Shown here one piece after another: positions 1 to 7,106 of a stretch of DNA of 15,067 nucleotides. The notes beneath the pieces were generated by a model. That model was not told where the DNA came from and did no database searches. It saw only the letters and a program-made list of their open reading frames with translations. Within the stretch, counting starts at the first letter, position 1. Each line of letters begins with the position of its first letter. This DNA comes from an uncultured Eubacteriales bacterium (GTDB lineage: Bacteria > Bacillota > Clostridia > UBA1381 > UMGS1253), in NCBI GenBank assembly GCA_900550065.1, contig URQR01000028.1:1-15067 (forward strand), in the 5' to 3' direction. The position numbers were made by a program, and so were the translations under genes.

Positions 1-276
1 AGTTGCGAGTATATCCGACTGGTTTACAATTGTGTATTCTTCGCCGTCAATCTTTACCTGTGTGCCTGCATATTTACTTGCGAAAACCTTATCGCCTACG
101 CTGACATACATCTTTACTTCCTTGCCGTCAACAACGCCGCCGGGGCCAACCGCCACAATCTCTGCCATCTGCGGCTTTTCCTTTGCGCTGCCCGCTAAGA
201 TGATGCCGCTCTTGGTGGTATCTTCACTCTCGAGCATCTTAATTACAACTCTGTCACCTAAAGGCTTAATGTTCAT
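1..276 (-). CDS. groES: GroES co-chaperonin (10 kDa), 3' end cut by window
   Basis: GroES forms the seven-subunit lid of the GroEL chaperonin chamber in the cytoplasm. The reverse strand reads an ATG at 276 (MNIKPLGDRVVIK) preceded by AGGAGG, giving 92 codons to the window edge. GroES proteins are usually about 94-97 residues, so only the last few codons and the stop are missing. Family signatures are the N-terminal KPLGDRVVIK, the mobile-loop segment around residues 17-33 (TTKSGIILAGSAKEKPQ), the VVAVGPG-type turn (here IVAVGPGG) and the YVSVGDKVFASKYAGT region. It is preceded by a CIRCE element and a sigma-A promoter, as expected for a HrcA-controlled heat-shock operon. groEL would be expected just beyond position 1 but cannot be seen. 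Confidence 0.97.
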   Translation of the reverse strand, partial: MNIKPLGDRVVIKMLESEDTTKSGIILAGSAKEKPQMAEIVAVGPGGVVDGKEVKMYVSVGDKVFASKYAGTQVKIDGEEYTIVNQSDILAT

Positions 277-315
277 TTCTATAACCTCCTAAATAAATAG
301 TTTTCAATTGCATTG

Positions 316-342
316 TTAGCACTCGACTCTATCGAGTGCTAA
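316..342 (-). promoter_or_regulatory. CIRCE operator (HrcA binding site)
   Basis: The sequence is TTAGCACTC, nine bases, then GAGTGCTAA, an exact match to the 9-9-9 CIRCE inverted repeat. HrcA repressor binds it and releases on heat shock. It lies between the groES promoter -10 box and the groES ribosome binding site, the usual position for blocking transcription initiation or early elongation. Confidence 0.97.
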
Positions 343-346
343 TGTT

Positions 347-375
347 ATATTACTCAATCTTTCCTTGTTAGGCAA
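347..375 (-). promoter_or_regulatory. Sigma-A type promoter for groES
   Basis: On the minus strand, TTGCCT (375-370) is followed after 17 bases by TAATAT (352-347). The -10 box ends four bases before the CIRCE element, so HrcA bound there would cover the transcription start. Confidence 0.75.
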
Positions 376-463
376 ATTTAAGAATACTCATTTATTGCCT
401 GTTTTTTGATAATTAACTGCCGCAATCTTTTGTTTTTGCCCGTTTTCTTAATTTTTTACTAAT

Positions 464-492
464 TTGTATTAAGTTTGGCTGTATGGTACAAT
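464..492 (+). promoter_or_regulatory. Sigma-A type promoter for the membrane protein gene at 562
   Basis: TTGTAT (464-469), a 17-base spacer and TACAAT (487-492) fit a sigma-A promoter. Transcription should begin near 499. The -10 box overlaps the left arm of the 488-524 inverted repeat, which suggests repressor control. Confidence 0.65.
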
Positions 493-524
493 AGTCTCAA
501 AAGCAGAGTTTTTGAGACTATTGT
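488..524. repeat. Perfect 15-bp inverted repeat over the promoter, probable operator
   Basis: ACAATAGTCTCAAAA at 488-502 is repeated in exact reverse complement at 510-524, with a 7-base centre (gcagagt). The left arm covers most of the -10 hexamer and the repeat spans the predicted start site. Transcription starting near 499 would include only part of the left arm, and no T-run follows, so a DNA operator for a dimeric regulator fits better than a terminator. If transcription started further upstream, the RNA would instead form a strong hairpin. Confidence 0.6.
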
Positions 525-561
525 GCGCTGACTTATGGTTATAGGAACAAGGAGGAGTCCC

Positions 562-1449
562 ATGCAGCAAATATTGATGCTTCTGAAAATACTTCTGCCC
601 GCCGCCGCTGCGCTTGCCTTTTGCCTTTTGCCGCGTTGGTTCAACAGCGCGGTTTTCGGCGTAGCTTTGACACAGCAGCAGCGCGCCAGCAAAACGGTCA
701 AAAATATCATATTGCTATATGAAGTATCAACTGCTGTCAGCGGCGGTATACTAATAATTGTAAATTTATTTTTACAACTGCGTCTTGCACGCGCGCTGTC
801 CGACCTTGTATTCATTGGAATTGTATTCGCAATTTTGGCCTTTTCCGCCGCATTTTATGCCATGGCCGCAAAGGCAACGAACAACTTTTGCGCGGGCCAT
901 GCATCTGCTACACAAACGACAAAACAGCCGCAGCGGGCCGAGCCGCTTAACACCGCTTTTACGGAGGGCCAGCTTTGCCCGTCGCTTTGGTGGTATTTGC
1001 TCCATTGTGCACTCATCGCGGCTTGCGCGCTGATTTTATATGTAACCTACGACAATATTTCGCCCTACGTATCGCTTTGGGCGGACTTTTCCGGGACTGC
1101 CGTCTGGGTCGTGCCAAAATCTGTGCAAGCGGTCGCGCTGCCAATTGTTGTACAAATTATGATTACGCTGATTTGCTTTATCATTGCAGTCCGAATCAAA
1201 AACGCTCCGCTTCGGCTCAAAGGGGTCAACGCGCAGGCAGAGCTTAACAGAAGCAGGAAACGCCGCGCAGTATGGTCGGCTTTTCTTTGCGTATTAGCTT
1301 TTATCGCCGACCTTACATTGTACGCGTATATTCACTTTATGTTCCTGATACCGCAGTATAAAGCTTATGTGCCGGTCATTATTTATGCTGCGCTCCTTCT
1401 GACGCTTGCACTTACGCTGTTTTTGGCTTACCTGACCCGCGAAAAATAA
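562..1449 (+). CDS. Polytopic membrane protein, possibly DUF1648/SdpI-like
   Basis: This is a 295-residue protein with about seven hydrophobic helices, near residues 3-23, 50-72, 76-98, 135-156, 176-204, 229-250 and 262-286. The start is the ATG at 562, chosen because GGAGGAG sits just upstream; an in-frame ATG at 535 lacks such a site. A segment after the first helix (FGVALTQQQ, then a basic stretch) resembles the FGVR(I/V)P(E) element of DUF1648-type membrane proteins, a group that includes SdpI-like immunity/sensor proteins. That link is weak and rests on one short stretch. It is transcribed alone, divergently from groES, from a promoter overlaid by a perfect inverted repeat. There is no catalytic motif that I recognise, and substrate and role are unknown. 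It could equally be an uncharacterised transporter-like or sensor protein. Confidence 0.8.
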   Translation: MQQILMLLKILLPAAAALAFCLLPRWFNSAVFGVALTQQQRASKTVKNIILLYEVSTAVSGGILIIVNLFLQLRLARALSDLVFIGIVFAILAFSAAFYAMAAKATNNFCAGHASATQTTKQPQRAEPLNTAFTEGQLCPSLWWYLLHCALIAACALILYVTYDNISPYVSLWADFSGTAVWVVPKSVQAVALPIVVQIMITLICFIIAVRIKNAPLRLKGVNAQAELNRSRKRRAVWSAFLCVLAFIADLTLYAYIHFMFLIPQYKAYVPVIIYAALLLTLALTLFLAYLTREK

Positions 1450-1461
1450 GTTCCGCTTGAA

Positions 1462-1490
1462 TTGACAAGCATTTTACCATATGCTATACT
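1462..1490 (+). promoter_or_regulatory. Strong sigma-A promoter for the glycosyltransferase/csaB gene
   Basis: TTGACA (1462-1467), a 17-base spacer and TATACT (1485-1490) form a near-consensus promoter. It lies 13 bases after the stop of the preceding gene and about 80 bases before the next start, so the fused gene is not dependent on read-through from upstream. Confidence 0.85.
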
Positions 1491-1571
1491 TTTTATAATT
1501 TAGTATTAATATATAAATGGATTTCATAAAATTTTGATTTTATTTCAGCGTATACGAAACGGAGAACACGC

Positions 1572-3812
1572 ATGGATAATAACCTAAATATATTGATGGC
1601 TACAATGGGGATGGAAATCGGCGGCGCGGAAACACACGTGCTCGAGCTTGCCCGCGCGCTGCGGCGGCGGGGCTTTAACGTTTTTGTCGCGTCGAACGGC
1701 GGTGTATACGAAAAAGATCTGGAAGCGGCCGGCATCAAGCACTATAAACTTCCCTTGCACAACAAAAAACTGTCAAACATGATTGCCTCTTACAAAGGGC
1801 TCAAGCAAATTATTGTGAAAGAAAAAATTGACATCGTTCACGGGCACGCCAGAATTCCGTCTTTTTTGTGCGGGCTCCTTCATAAAAAGATGAAGTTTCC
1901 TTTTATCACTACGGCGCACTGGGTCTTTAAAATAAATCCGATCCTGCGCCAGATGACGGATTGGGGACAGTTGACAGTTGCGGTCAGCAACGATATTAAA
2001 ACATACCTCATCGACAACTATCAAGTGCCTGCGTCCGATATTTCCGTTACAATCAACGGAATCGACACCGATAAATTCTCGAATCAAATAGACGCTTCTT
2101 CAGTAGAAGCGGAATTTGATTTAACGCCCGACAAGACGCGCATCGTGTATGTCAGCCGGATGGACACAAGCCGCAGCCTTGTTGCGCACCATCTTGTACA
2201 GATTGCGCCAAAGCTTGACGCGCAAATTGATAACCTTGAAATTGTTATTGTCGGGGACGGCGACGATTTTGAAAATCTTAAGGCAGAAGTACAACAGATA
2301 AACACGCAGCAGGGCCGCTCTTTGATTAAACTGGCCGGCGGGCGTACAGACATCAACAAATTTATTAAGACAGGCGATATTTTTGTCGGCGTATCGCGTT
2401 CTGCGCTTGAGGCAATGGCGGCCGAGAAGCCGAGCATCATCGCAGGAAACGAGGGTTATATCGGTATCTTCGACGAGTCGAAATTAGACGACTGTATCCG
2501 GACAAACTTTTGCTGCCGGGACTGCCGCGTGCCCTCGGCGGAGTTACTCTATGAAGACATTATTACGCTGTTAAAAAACACAGACGCGCAAACGCGCGCA
2601 CAGCTCGGTGCATACGGCCGTCAAACGATTATGGAACGCTATTCCGTCAGCCGTATGACGCAGGATTACATTGATGCATATGACCGGCTGCTGATGGAGA
2701 AAAAGCTGTTAAAAGACGTTTTGATTTCCGGCTATTATGGGTTCAAAAACAATGGAGACGACGCGCTCCTATCGGCAATTATCGAGGATTTGCGTGAACA
2801 GATTCCGGACGTCAAAATCTGCGTACTTTCCTACCGTCCGTCGGAAACATACGCCGCGTATGGCGTAGAGGCGGTAAACCGCCTAAACCTGCCGCAAATA
2901 TCGTGGGCAATGAAGGGGGCGAAGCTGCTCGTCAGCGGCGGCGGCTCTTTGATACAGGACGGTACAAGCACCCAGTCGCTAATTTATTATTTATATGTCA
3001 TGCGAATGGCGAGAAGGCGCGGACTGCATTCCATGCTGTACGCAAACGGCATCGGCCCGCTCATACATGAGAGCAATATCAAGCGCGCTAATAAGGCGCT
3101 CCAGCGGCTTGACCTGATTACGCTGCGAGATCCGGCGTCGCTGGAGGAGCTCGAAAAAATTGGTTACGATAAGTCTAAGGCAGTCCTTACCGCTGACCCG
3201 GCCTTTAATATTCACCCCGCGCCGGACGCACAAATCAGTGCGTTATTGAAAAAGTATGGAATTGATGAAACAAACAAGCTGGTCGGTATCTCCGTCCGGC
3301 AGTGGAAGCTGCACGGTTCGGGGTTTGAAATCCATATTGCGAACACGGCGGACTATATGCAAAAGGAGCTCGGCCTTACGCCCGTCTTCTTAAACATGCA
3401 GTACCCAACCGACATTAAAATCGCGCGGTCAATCATGCAGCAAATGAAGACAAAAGCTTATACCGTCAATGACAATTTAACCGACACACAAATGCTCGGC
3501 GTTATCAGTAAGATGGATTTAGTGCTCGGCGAGCGGCTGCATACGCTGGTGTACGCTGCGGCGGTCGGCGTTCCTTTTGTGGGTATTGTATACGACCCCA
3601 AAATCAAAGCCTTTATGGAATATGTCGGGCAGAAAAATTATGTCGACATGGGCGACGTTTGTTTTGGCGCGCTGCGCAAAGAAATTGACTTTTGTGTCAG
3701 CCATAGGGACGAGATATGCGCGCAGTTAGCGGAAAAGACGGCGCGGATGCGGGTGCTCGCAAAGGAAACGGCTGTGCTTGCCGCCGGGCTGATTCGCGGA
3801 AAGCAAAAATAA
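1572..3812 (+). CDS. GT4 glycosyltransferase fused to CsaB-type polysaccharide pyruvyl transferase
   Basis: This 746-residue cytoplasmic protein has two enzyme domains. Residues 1-375 look like a GT-B family 4 glycosyltransferase: N-terminal MEIGGAETHVLELA, a HGHARIPSF loop, VSNDIKTYLI, NGIDTDKF, and the donor-binding region SRSALEAMAAEKPSI. The upstream Glu of the classical EX7E motif is replaced by Val. Residues 380-746 match CsaB-type pyruvyl transferases: SGYYGFKNNGDDALL, VSGGGSLIQDG (about 453-463), YANGIGPL, LRDPAS, TADPAF, GISVRQW and LGERLHTL with His657. CsaB transfers pyruvate from phosphoenolpyruvate to a wall-polymer sugar, making the ligand for SLH domains. The ATG follows GGAG by 7 bases. 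No ribosome binding site marks a separate start for the second half. ruvX follows after 22 bases. The domain calls are firm; the sugar substrate is inferred. Confidence 0.92.
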   Translation: MDNNLNILMATMGMEIGGAETHVLELARALRRRGFNVFVASNGGVYEKDLEAAGIKHYKLPLHNKKLSNMIASYKGLKQIIVKEKIDIVHGHARIPSFLCGLLHKKMKFPFITTAHWVFKINPILRQMTDWGQLTVAVSNDIKTYLIDNYQVPASDISVTINGIDTDKFSNQIDASSVEAEFDLTPDKTRIVYVSRMDTSRSLVAHHLVQIAPKLDAQIDNLEIVIVGDGDDFENLKAEVQQINTQQGRSLIKLAGGRTDINKFIKTGDIFVGVSRSALEAMAAEKPSIIAGNEGYIGIFDESKLDDCIRTNFCCRDCRVPSAELLYEDIITLLKNTDAQTRAQLGAYGRQTIMERYSVSRMTQDYIDAYDRLLMEKKLLKDVLISGYYGFKNNGDDALLSAIIEDLREQIPDVKICVLSYRPSETYAAYGVEAVNRLNLPQISWAMKGAKLLVSGGGSLIQDGTSTQSLIYYLYVMRMARRRGLHSMLYANGIGPLIHESNIKRANKALQRLDLITLRDPASLEELEKIGYDKSKAVLTADPAFNIHPAPDAQISALLKKYGIDETNKLVGISVRQWKLHGSGFEIHIANTADYMQKELGLTPVFLNMQYPTDIKIARSIMQQMKTKAYTVNDNLTDTQMLGVISKMDLVLGERLHTLVYAAAVGVPFVGIVYDPKIKAFMEYVGQKNYVDMGDVCFGALRKEIDFCVSHRDEICAQLAEKTARMRVLAKETAVLAAGLIRGKQK

Positions 3813-3834
3813 ATCGCACAAGAAAGGCAGCAAT

Positions 3835-4275
3835 ATGACAATGAATAAAACAGACAGAATCATGGCGATTGACTACGGCGACGCGAGGGTCGGCGTAGCG
3901 GTTTGTGACCCGTTAGGCCTTACGGCGCAGGGCGTTGAAACAATCAAAAACACGGGCAGGCGCGCACTGTTTGAGCGGCTGTCGGAGCTGCTTGGGCAAT
4001 ATACCCCTTCCGTGGTTGTGATTGGGCTGCCAAAAAACATGAACGGTACGCTTGGCGAACGGGCGCAAAAGAGCATTGCGTTTGAAAAGCAGCTAAAAGA
4101 GATTTATAATGGAAAAACAGAACTATTTGACGAACGGCTCACAACAGTCAGCGCGATTCGTACCCTGAACGAAACAAACACGCGGGGTAAAAAGCGCAAA
4201 GGTGTTGTTGACACCGTAGCTGCGGTTTTCATCCTACAGGCATATATGGAGCGTGAACGCCGGAAAATGGTATAG
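3835..4275 (+). CDS. ruvX: RuvX/YqgF family RNase H-fold nuclease (putative Holliday junction resolvase)
   Basis: This is a 146-residue cytoplasmic protein of usual family length. It carries the N-terminal MAIDYGDARVGVAVCDPLG motif with Asp13, Gly15 and Arg18, VVIGLPKNMNGTLG (about 61-74), FDERLTTVSA with Glu100, and the C-terminal VDTVAAVFILQAYM with Asp126. These acidic residues correspond to the metal-binding set of the YqgF RNase H-like fold. Members have been linked both to Holliday junction resolution and to 16S rRNA 5' end processing, so the assigned role is a family inference. The ATG at 3835 has GAAAGG 7 bases upstream; a second in-frame ATG at 3841 is less well spaced. It is probably cotranscribed with the preceding fusion gene. 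Confidence 0.95.
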   Translation: MTMNKTDRIMAIDYGDARVGVAVCDPLGLTAQGVETIKNTGRRALFERLSELLGQYTPSVVVIGLPKNMNGTLGERAQKSIAFEKQLKEIYNGKTELFDERLTTVSAIRTLNETNTRGKKRKGVVDTVAAVFILQAYMERERRKMV

Positions 4276-4279
4276 TCAG

Positions 4280-4310
4280 TTGCTTTTTTCTTTTCACATG
4301 GACGTATAAT
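4280..4310 (+). promoter_or_regulatory. Possible promoter for the GGDEF-EAL gene
   Basis: A perfect TATAAT (4305-4310) lies just after ruvX, 30 bases before the TTG start. The best -35 candidate, TTGCTT (4280-4285), is 19 bases away, longer than ideal. The gene may therefore have its own weak promoter in addition to read-through from ruvX. Confidence 0.4.
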
Positions 4311-4339
4311 TATATTTTGATACATTTGGAGTTGATTGT

Positions 4340-6472
4340 TTGCAATGGTATATTTCTGCTGAATTTGTGTCCGGGATTGTTAGACTGGTTATTGTTGTTT
4401 ACTCCAGCAGCACCAATGCTGTCCCTACACCGCGCAACAAGCTGTTCCGGCTTTGCCTAAACGTTACGTTTGTTTCTATTGTGTTGGATATTATCAGCGC
4501 AATTTGTATCGAACAGGCGGCCTACCTCCCTCTATGGGTGGTACAGGCAACAACAAATTTGTACTTTTTGATGACGCCGCTCATGCCGGCGACCTGTATT
4601 ATTTATATTTTAACGCTGATATATGAAAATAGCCCAAACAAAAACACCTATAAATTTTCCACGTGGGCGGTATGGCTGCTATATGGTGTCAATATCGTAT
4701 TAGTTGCCGCCAACCTATTTATTGGCTGTCTATTCTTCTTTGACAGCGGGCTTAACTACATACGCGGTCCATTAAACAAATGGCCTTTTGTAATTTCGTA
4801 CATCTGTCTCATTCTCGGTGTCGTAAGCTGTCTCTTTGAGCGAAAATATTTAGATAAGTCGACGGTTCGCGTCTTGGTCTTGTTCCCGATTATATCAATT
4901 ATGCTGCTTGGTATTCAGCAGTTTTATACCAATATTATCCTATCCGGCACAGCGGCAACAATTTCTATCCTAATTGTTTATTTAAGCTTTCAAAACAAAA
5001 AAATTGTCACCGATAACCTGACCGGACTTTCCAACCGAGAAACCTTTACAAGTATGGTAAACTACCTCCTTCGTAAAAAGGAGACAATGTATATCGCGCT
5101 CATCAGCCTTGATGATTTTAAGTTTGTAAACAGTAAATTCGGGCAGCATTTCGGGAATCAATTTCTGCGTGAAATTGCCCATTTTTTACTTTCTATATTA
5201 CCCGAACGCAACGTCTACCGCTATGGCGGGGATGAGTTTGCGGTGATACTCAATGGCAGGCTGCTGCAAAAGGCTGCTTCCTATATTAAAGAAATTCATA
5301 CGCGTTTTAAAAGCCCATGGACGATAAACTCCTTCCACTATAAAATCAATGTCTCCATCGCCGTGGTGCAGGTGCCAGAGCAGGCAAGCGAGCACGACGA
5401 AATGATTGGCTTGCTCGAATATGCTGTAAAGGAGTCAAAAAAGAACGGCAAGGGTAAACTGATTTACTGTGACGAAACAATGCAGCACGCGGTTGACAGG
5501 CGCAACAAGGTAATCCGTGCCGTCAAAAACGCGATGGAGTATAACGGCTTTGAGGTTTACTATCAGCCTATCCACCGGATTAAGGACGGCAGTATCAAGT
5601 CGGCGGAAGCGCTTTTGCGGCTTCACGACGATGAGCTTGGGATTATTTCGCCGGGCGAGTTTATTCCCATTGCGGAAGAAATCGGCCTGATTACGGATAT
5701 CGGTTTTATTGCGCTCGATATGGTGTGTAAGGCCATCCGCTATTTAGAGGCGCACAATATTGAAATCGAGTCCATCTCAACAAACTATTCGAGCCAGCAG
5801 TTTTCGTATGAATATATTACGAATCAAACAATGAACATCATTCACGCCAACGGTGTCAATCCTTCAAAGGTCAAAATCGAGATTACAGAGAGCTTGCTCA
5901 TTGAACATCTCGACGACGCGTCGAATCTTATGCGCGAACTAAACAAACAAGGCGTTAAATTCTATCTCGACGACTTCGGTGTCGGATATTCCAACCTGAT
6001 GTATGTTGTAAAGCTGCCGCTTGAGTGTATCAAGCTCGACAAAATGCTGATTCACGATATTGTCGGCAAGGAAAACCTGTATTCGCTTATCGCTTCGCTT
6101 TCGAGAGGCTTTGCGCTAAATGGCGCATATGTCGTAGCAGAAGGCGTTGAAACGGTCGAACAGGCCAAACTTTTGAAAAAATTGTCCTGTAATTACGCGC
6201 AGGGCTACCTGTACTCAAAGCCGATGCCGTTTGACCGCTTTGTCAAGTTTTTAATTCGCGAATCAAAAAGGGACCGGACGCCGGCTTCGATCGCGGCGAC
6301 AAAGGAAAAGAAAGAGAAAAAGCAGAAAAAAGCGGAACCGGATAAAAAGAAAGACGTTGTTCCCACGCAAAAAGCAGAAACAGAACCGGTAAAAAAGCCA
6401 AAAGGTAAAAAACTCCTAAAAGAATCAAAGCCAGTGAAAAAGCCAAAGCCGCTAAAACCTGAGACAAACTAA
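4340..6472 (+). CDS. Membrane GGDEF-EAL protein, likely c-di-GMP phosphodiesterase
   Basis: This 710-residue inner-membrane signalling protein starts at a TTG with GGAG 8 bases upstream; a nearby ATG at 4345 is out of frame. Residues 1-220 hold about seven hydrophobic helices, probably a sensory module. The GGDEF domain (about 225-390) has an intact YGGDEF at 295-300. However, the metal-binding first Asp of the usual DxD-x-FK motif is Ser256 (SLDDFKFVN), a later Asp is Asn, and no RxxD inhibitory site is present. The EAL domain (about 395-640) keeps EALLR (Glu423), STNYSSQQ, KIEITES, LDDFGVGYS (Asp544-Asp545), IKLDKM, AEGVET and AQGY. Known family rules therefore suggest c-di-GMP hydrolysis, with GGDEF degenerate or regulatory. 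The last 70 residues are a lysine- and proline-rich, presumably disordered tail. It ends at a bidirectional terminator. Confidence 0.93.
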   Translation: MQWYISAEFVSGIVRLVIVVYSSSTNAVPTPRNKLFRLCLNVTFVSIVLDIISAICIEQAAYLPLWVVQATTNLYFLMTPLMPATCIIYILTLIYENSPNKNTYKFSTWAVWLLYGVNIVLVAANLFIGCLFFFDSGLNYIRGPLNKWPFVISYICLILGVVSCLFERKYLDKSTVRVLVLFPIISIMLLGIQQFYTNIILSGTAATISILIVYLSFQNKKIVTDNLTGLSNRETFTSMVNYLLRKKETMYIALISLDDFKFVNSKFGQHFGNQFLREIAHFLLSILPERNVYRYGGDEFAVILNGRLLQKAASYIKEIHTRFKSPWTINSFHYKINVSIAVVQVPEQASEHDEMIGLLEYAVKESKKNGKGKLIYCDETMQHAVDRRNKVIRAVKNAMEYNGFEVYYQPIHRIKDGSIKSAEALLRLHDDELGIISPGEFIPIAEEIGLITDIGFIALDMVCKAIRYLEAHNIEIESISTNYSSQQFSYEYITNQTMNIIHANGVNPSKVKIEITESLLIEHLDDASNLMRELNKQGVKFYLDDFGVGYSNLMYVVKLPLECIKLDKMLIHDIVGKENLYSLIASLSRGFALNGAYVVAEGVETVEQAKLLKKLSCNYAQGYLYSKPMPFDRFVKFLIRESKRDRTPASIAATKEKKEKKQKKAEPDKKKDVVPTQKAETEPVKKPKGKKLLKESKPVKKPKPLKPETN

Positions 6473-6501
6473 AAAAACGACTGCATATGCAGTCGTTTTT
6501 T
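6472..6501. terminator. Bidirectional intrinsic terminator
   Basis: A-run, then CGACTGCATATGCAGTCG (a perfect palindrome), then a T-run. The symmetric A and T tracts let it end transcription from both the plus-strand GGDEF-EAL gene and the convergent minus-strand BofC-like gene. Confidence 0.9.
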
Positions 6502-6506
6502 CTCGC

Positions 6507-7013
6507 TTAGCTCATATAGTCTTCAATTAATTGCAGCATGTCTTCCTCTGTCGTAACGCCGATTCCCTTTTGCAGGTGTTCGCGGTCCTTTTCCGGCAGG
6601 GAATTGATGTCTATATCAACAATGCTCATCAGCGTAGACTCTCCCGAAGGGTATACCTTATAAATTGCAATCTTCCCAAAGTAGTCCTTCAGCATATAGT
6701 ATACGTTTTCTTTTCCCATCTGCGGCGTTGGGCTCATGAGTACGTCGCCCGGCGCATTTGCCTCTGTTCCCTGCGGGGAAGCGGACGGGGTCGCAGTGGG
6801 GGTCATGCTCGGTGTTGGGCTTGGTGTACGGTCGACGCTTTGCGGCGTGCTCGTCGCCTCCGTGCCGGGCGTCGGCTCCGAAACAAGCGAGCCGCCCTGC
6901 GCTTGATTTTGCATTTCATTGCGCCCATATGCGACCGTCTTGGTGTAGTACCCCGCACCAAATCCAATTGCAAGCGTTAAAACGCCTACTGCTATAAAAC
7001 TCCATACTTTCAT
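6507..7013 (-). CDS. Membrane-anchored protein with BofC C-terminal-like domain
   Basis: This is a 168-residue protein if started at the ATG at 7013, with GAAAGGA about 11 bases upstream. Two further in-frame starts (7025 and 7064) would add up to 17 residues; the one at 7025 touches the ribosome binding site, so it is less likely. Residues 4-22 form one transmembrane helix, probably leaving the rest outside. Residues 45-98 are a low-complexity Pro/Thr/Ser linker. Residues 103-168 (YYMLKDYFGKIAIYKV, then INSLPEKDREHLQKGI, then LQLIEDYMS) resemble the C-terminal domain of BofC. In Bacillus, BofC acts in the forespore-side control of sigma-K activation through SpoIVB. True BofC has another N-terminal domain and a cleaved signal, so a sporulation role here is only an inference. 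It follows the desulfurase by 93 bases on the same strand and ends at the shared terminator. Confidence 0.8.
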   Translation of the reverse strand: MKVWSFIAVGVLTLAIGFGAGYYTKTVAYGRNEMQNQAQGGSLVSEPTPGTEATSTPQSVDRTPSPTPSMTPTATPSASPQGTEANAPGDVLMSPTPQMGKENVYYMLKDYFGKIAIYKVYPSGESTLMSIVDIDINSLPEKDREHLQKGIGVTTEEDMLQLIEDYMS

Positions 7014-7106
7014 TCGTATCGCCATCCTTTCACAGAAAGTTTGAACTGTTTGCTGCCTTGTCAAACTTACTACTTCTGCTCATAGTTTTGGCAGGGTTTT
7101 CTTGTT

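Noticed and set aside
32..292. Plus-strand open frame over the groES region
   Set aside because: It is antisense to a clear groES gene with its own promoter and ribosome binding site, and its translation has no family features.
459..815. Minus-strand open frame facing the membrane protein gene
   Set aside because: It overlaps the promoter, inverted repeat and start of the 562 gene, has no ribosome binding site that I see, and its composition looks like a reverse-strand shadow.
2693..3812. Separate csaB gene starting at the internal ATG at 2693
   Set aside because: No ribosome binding site precedes it and the frame is continuous with the glycosyltransferase, so a single fused protein is the simpler reading.
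7037..7068. Inverted repeat AAGTTTGA / TCAAACTT with a 16-base centre upstream of the BofC-like gene, next to a minus-strand TTGACA
   Set aside because: The arms are only 8 bases, and the hexamer 17 bases from TTGACA (AACTTT) is a poor -10 box, so neither an operator nor a promoter is firmly supported.
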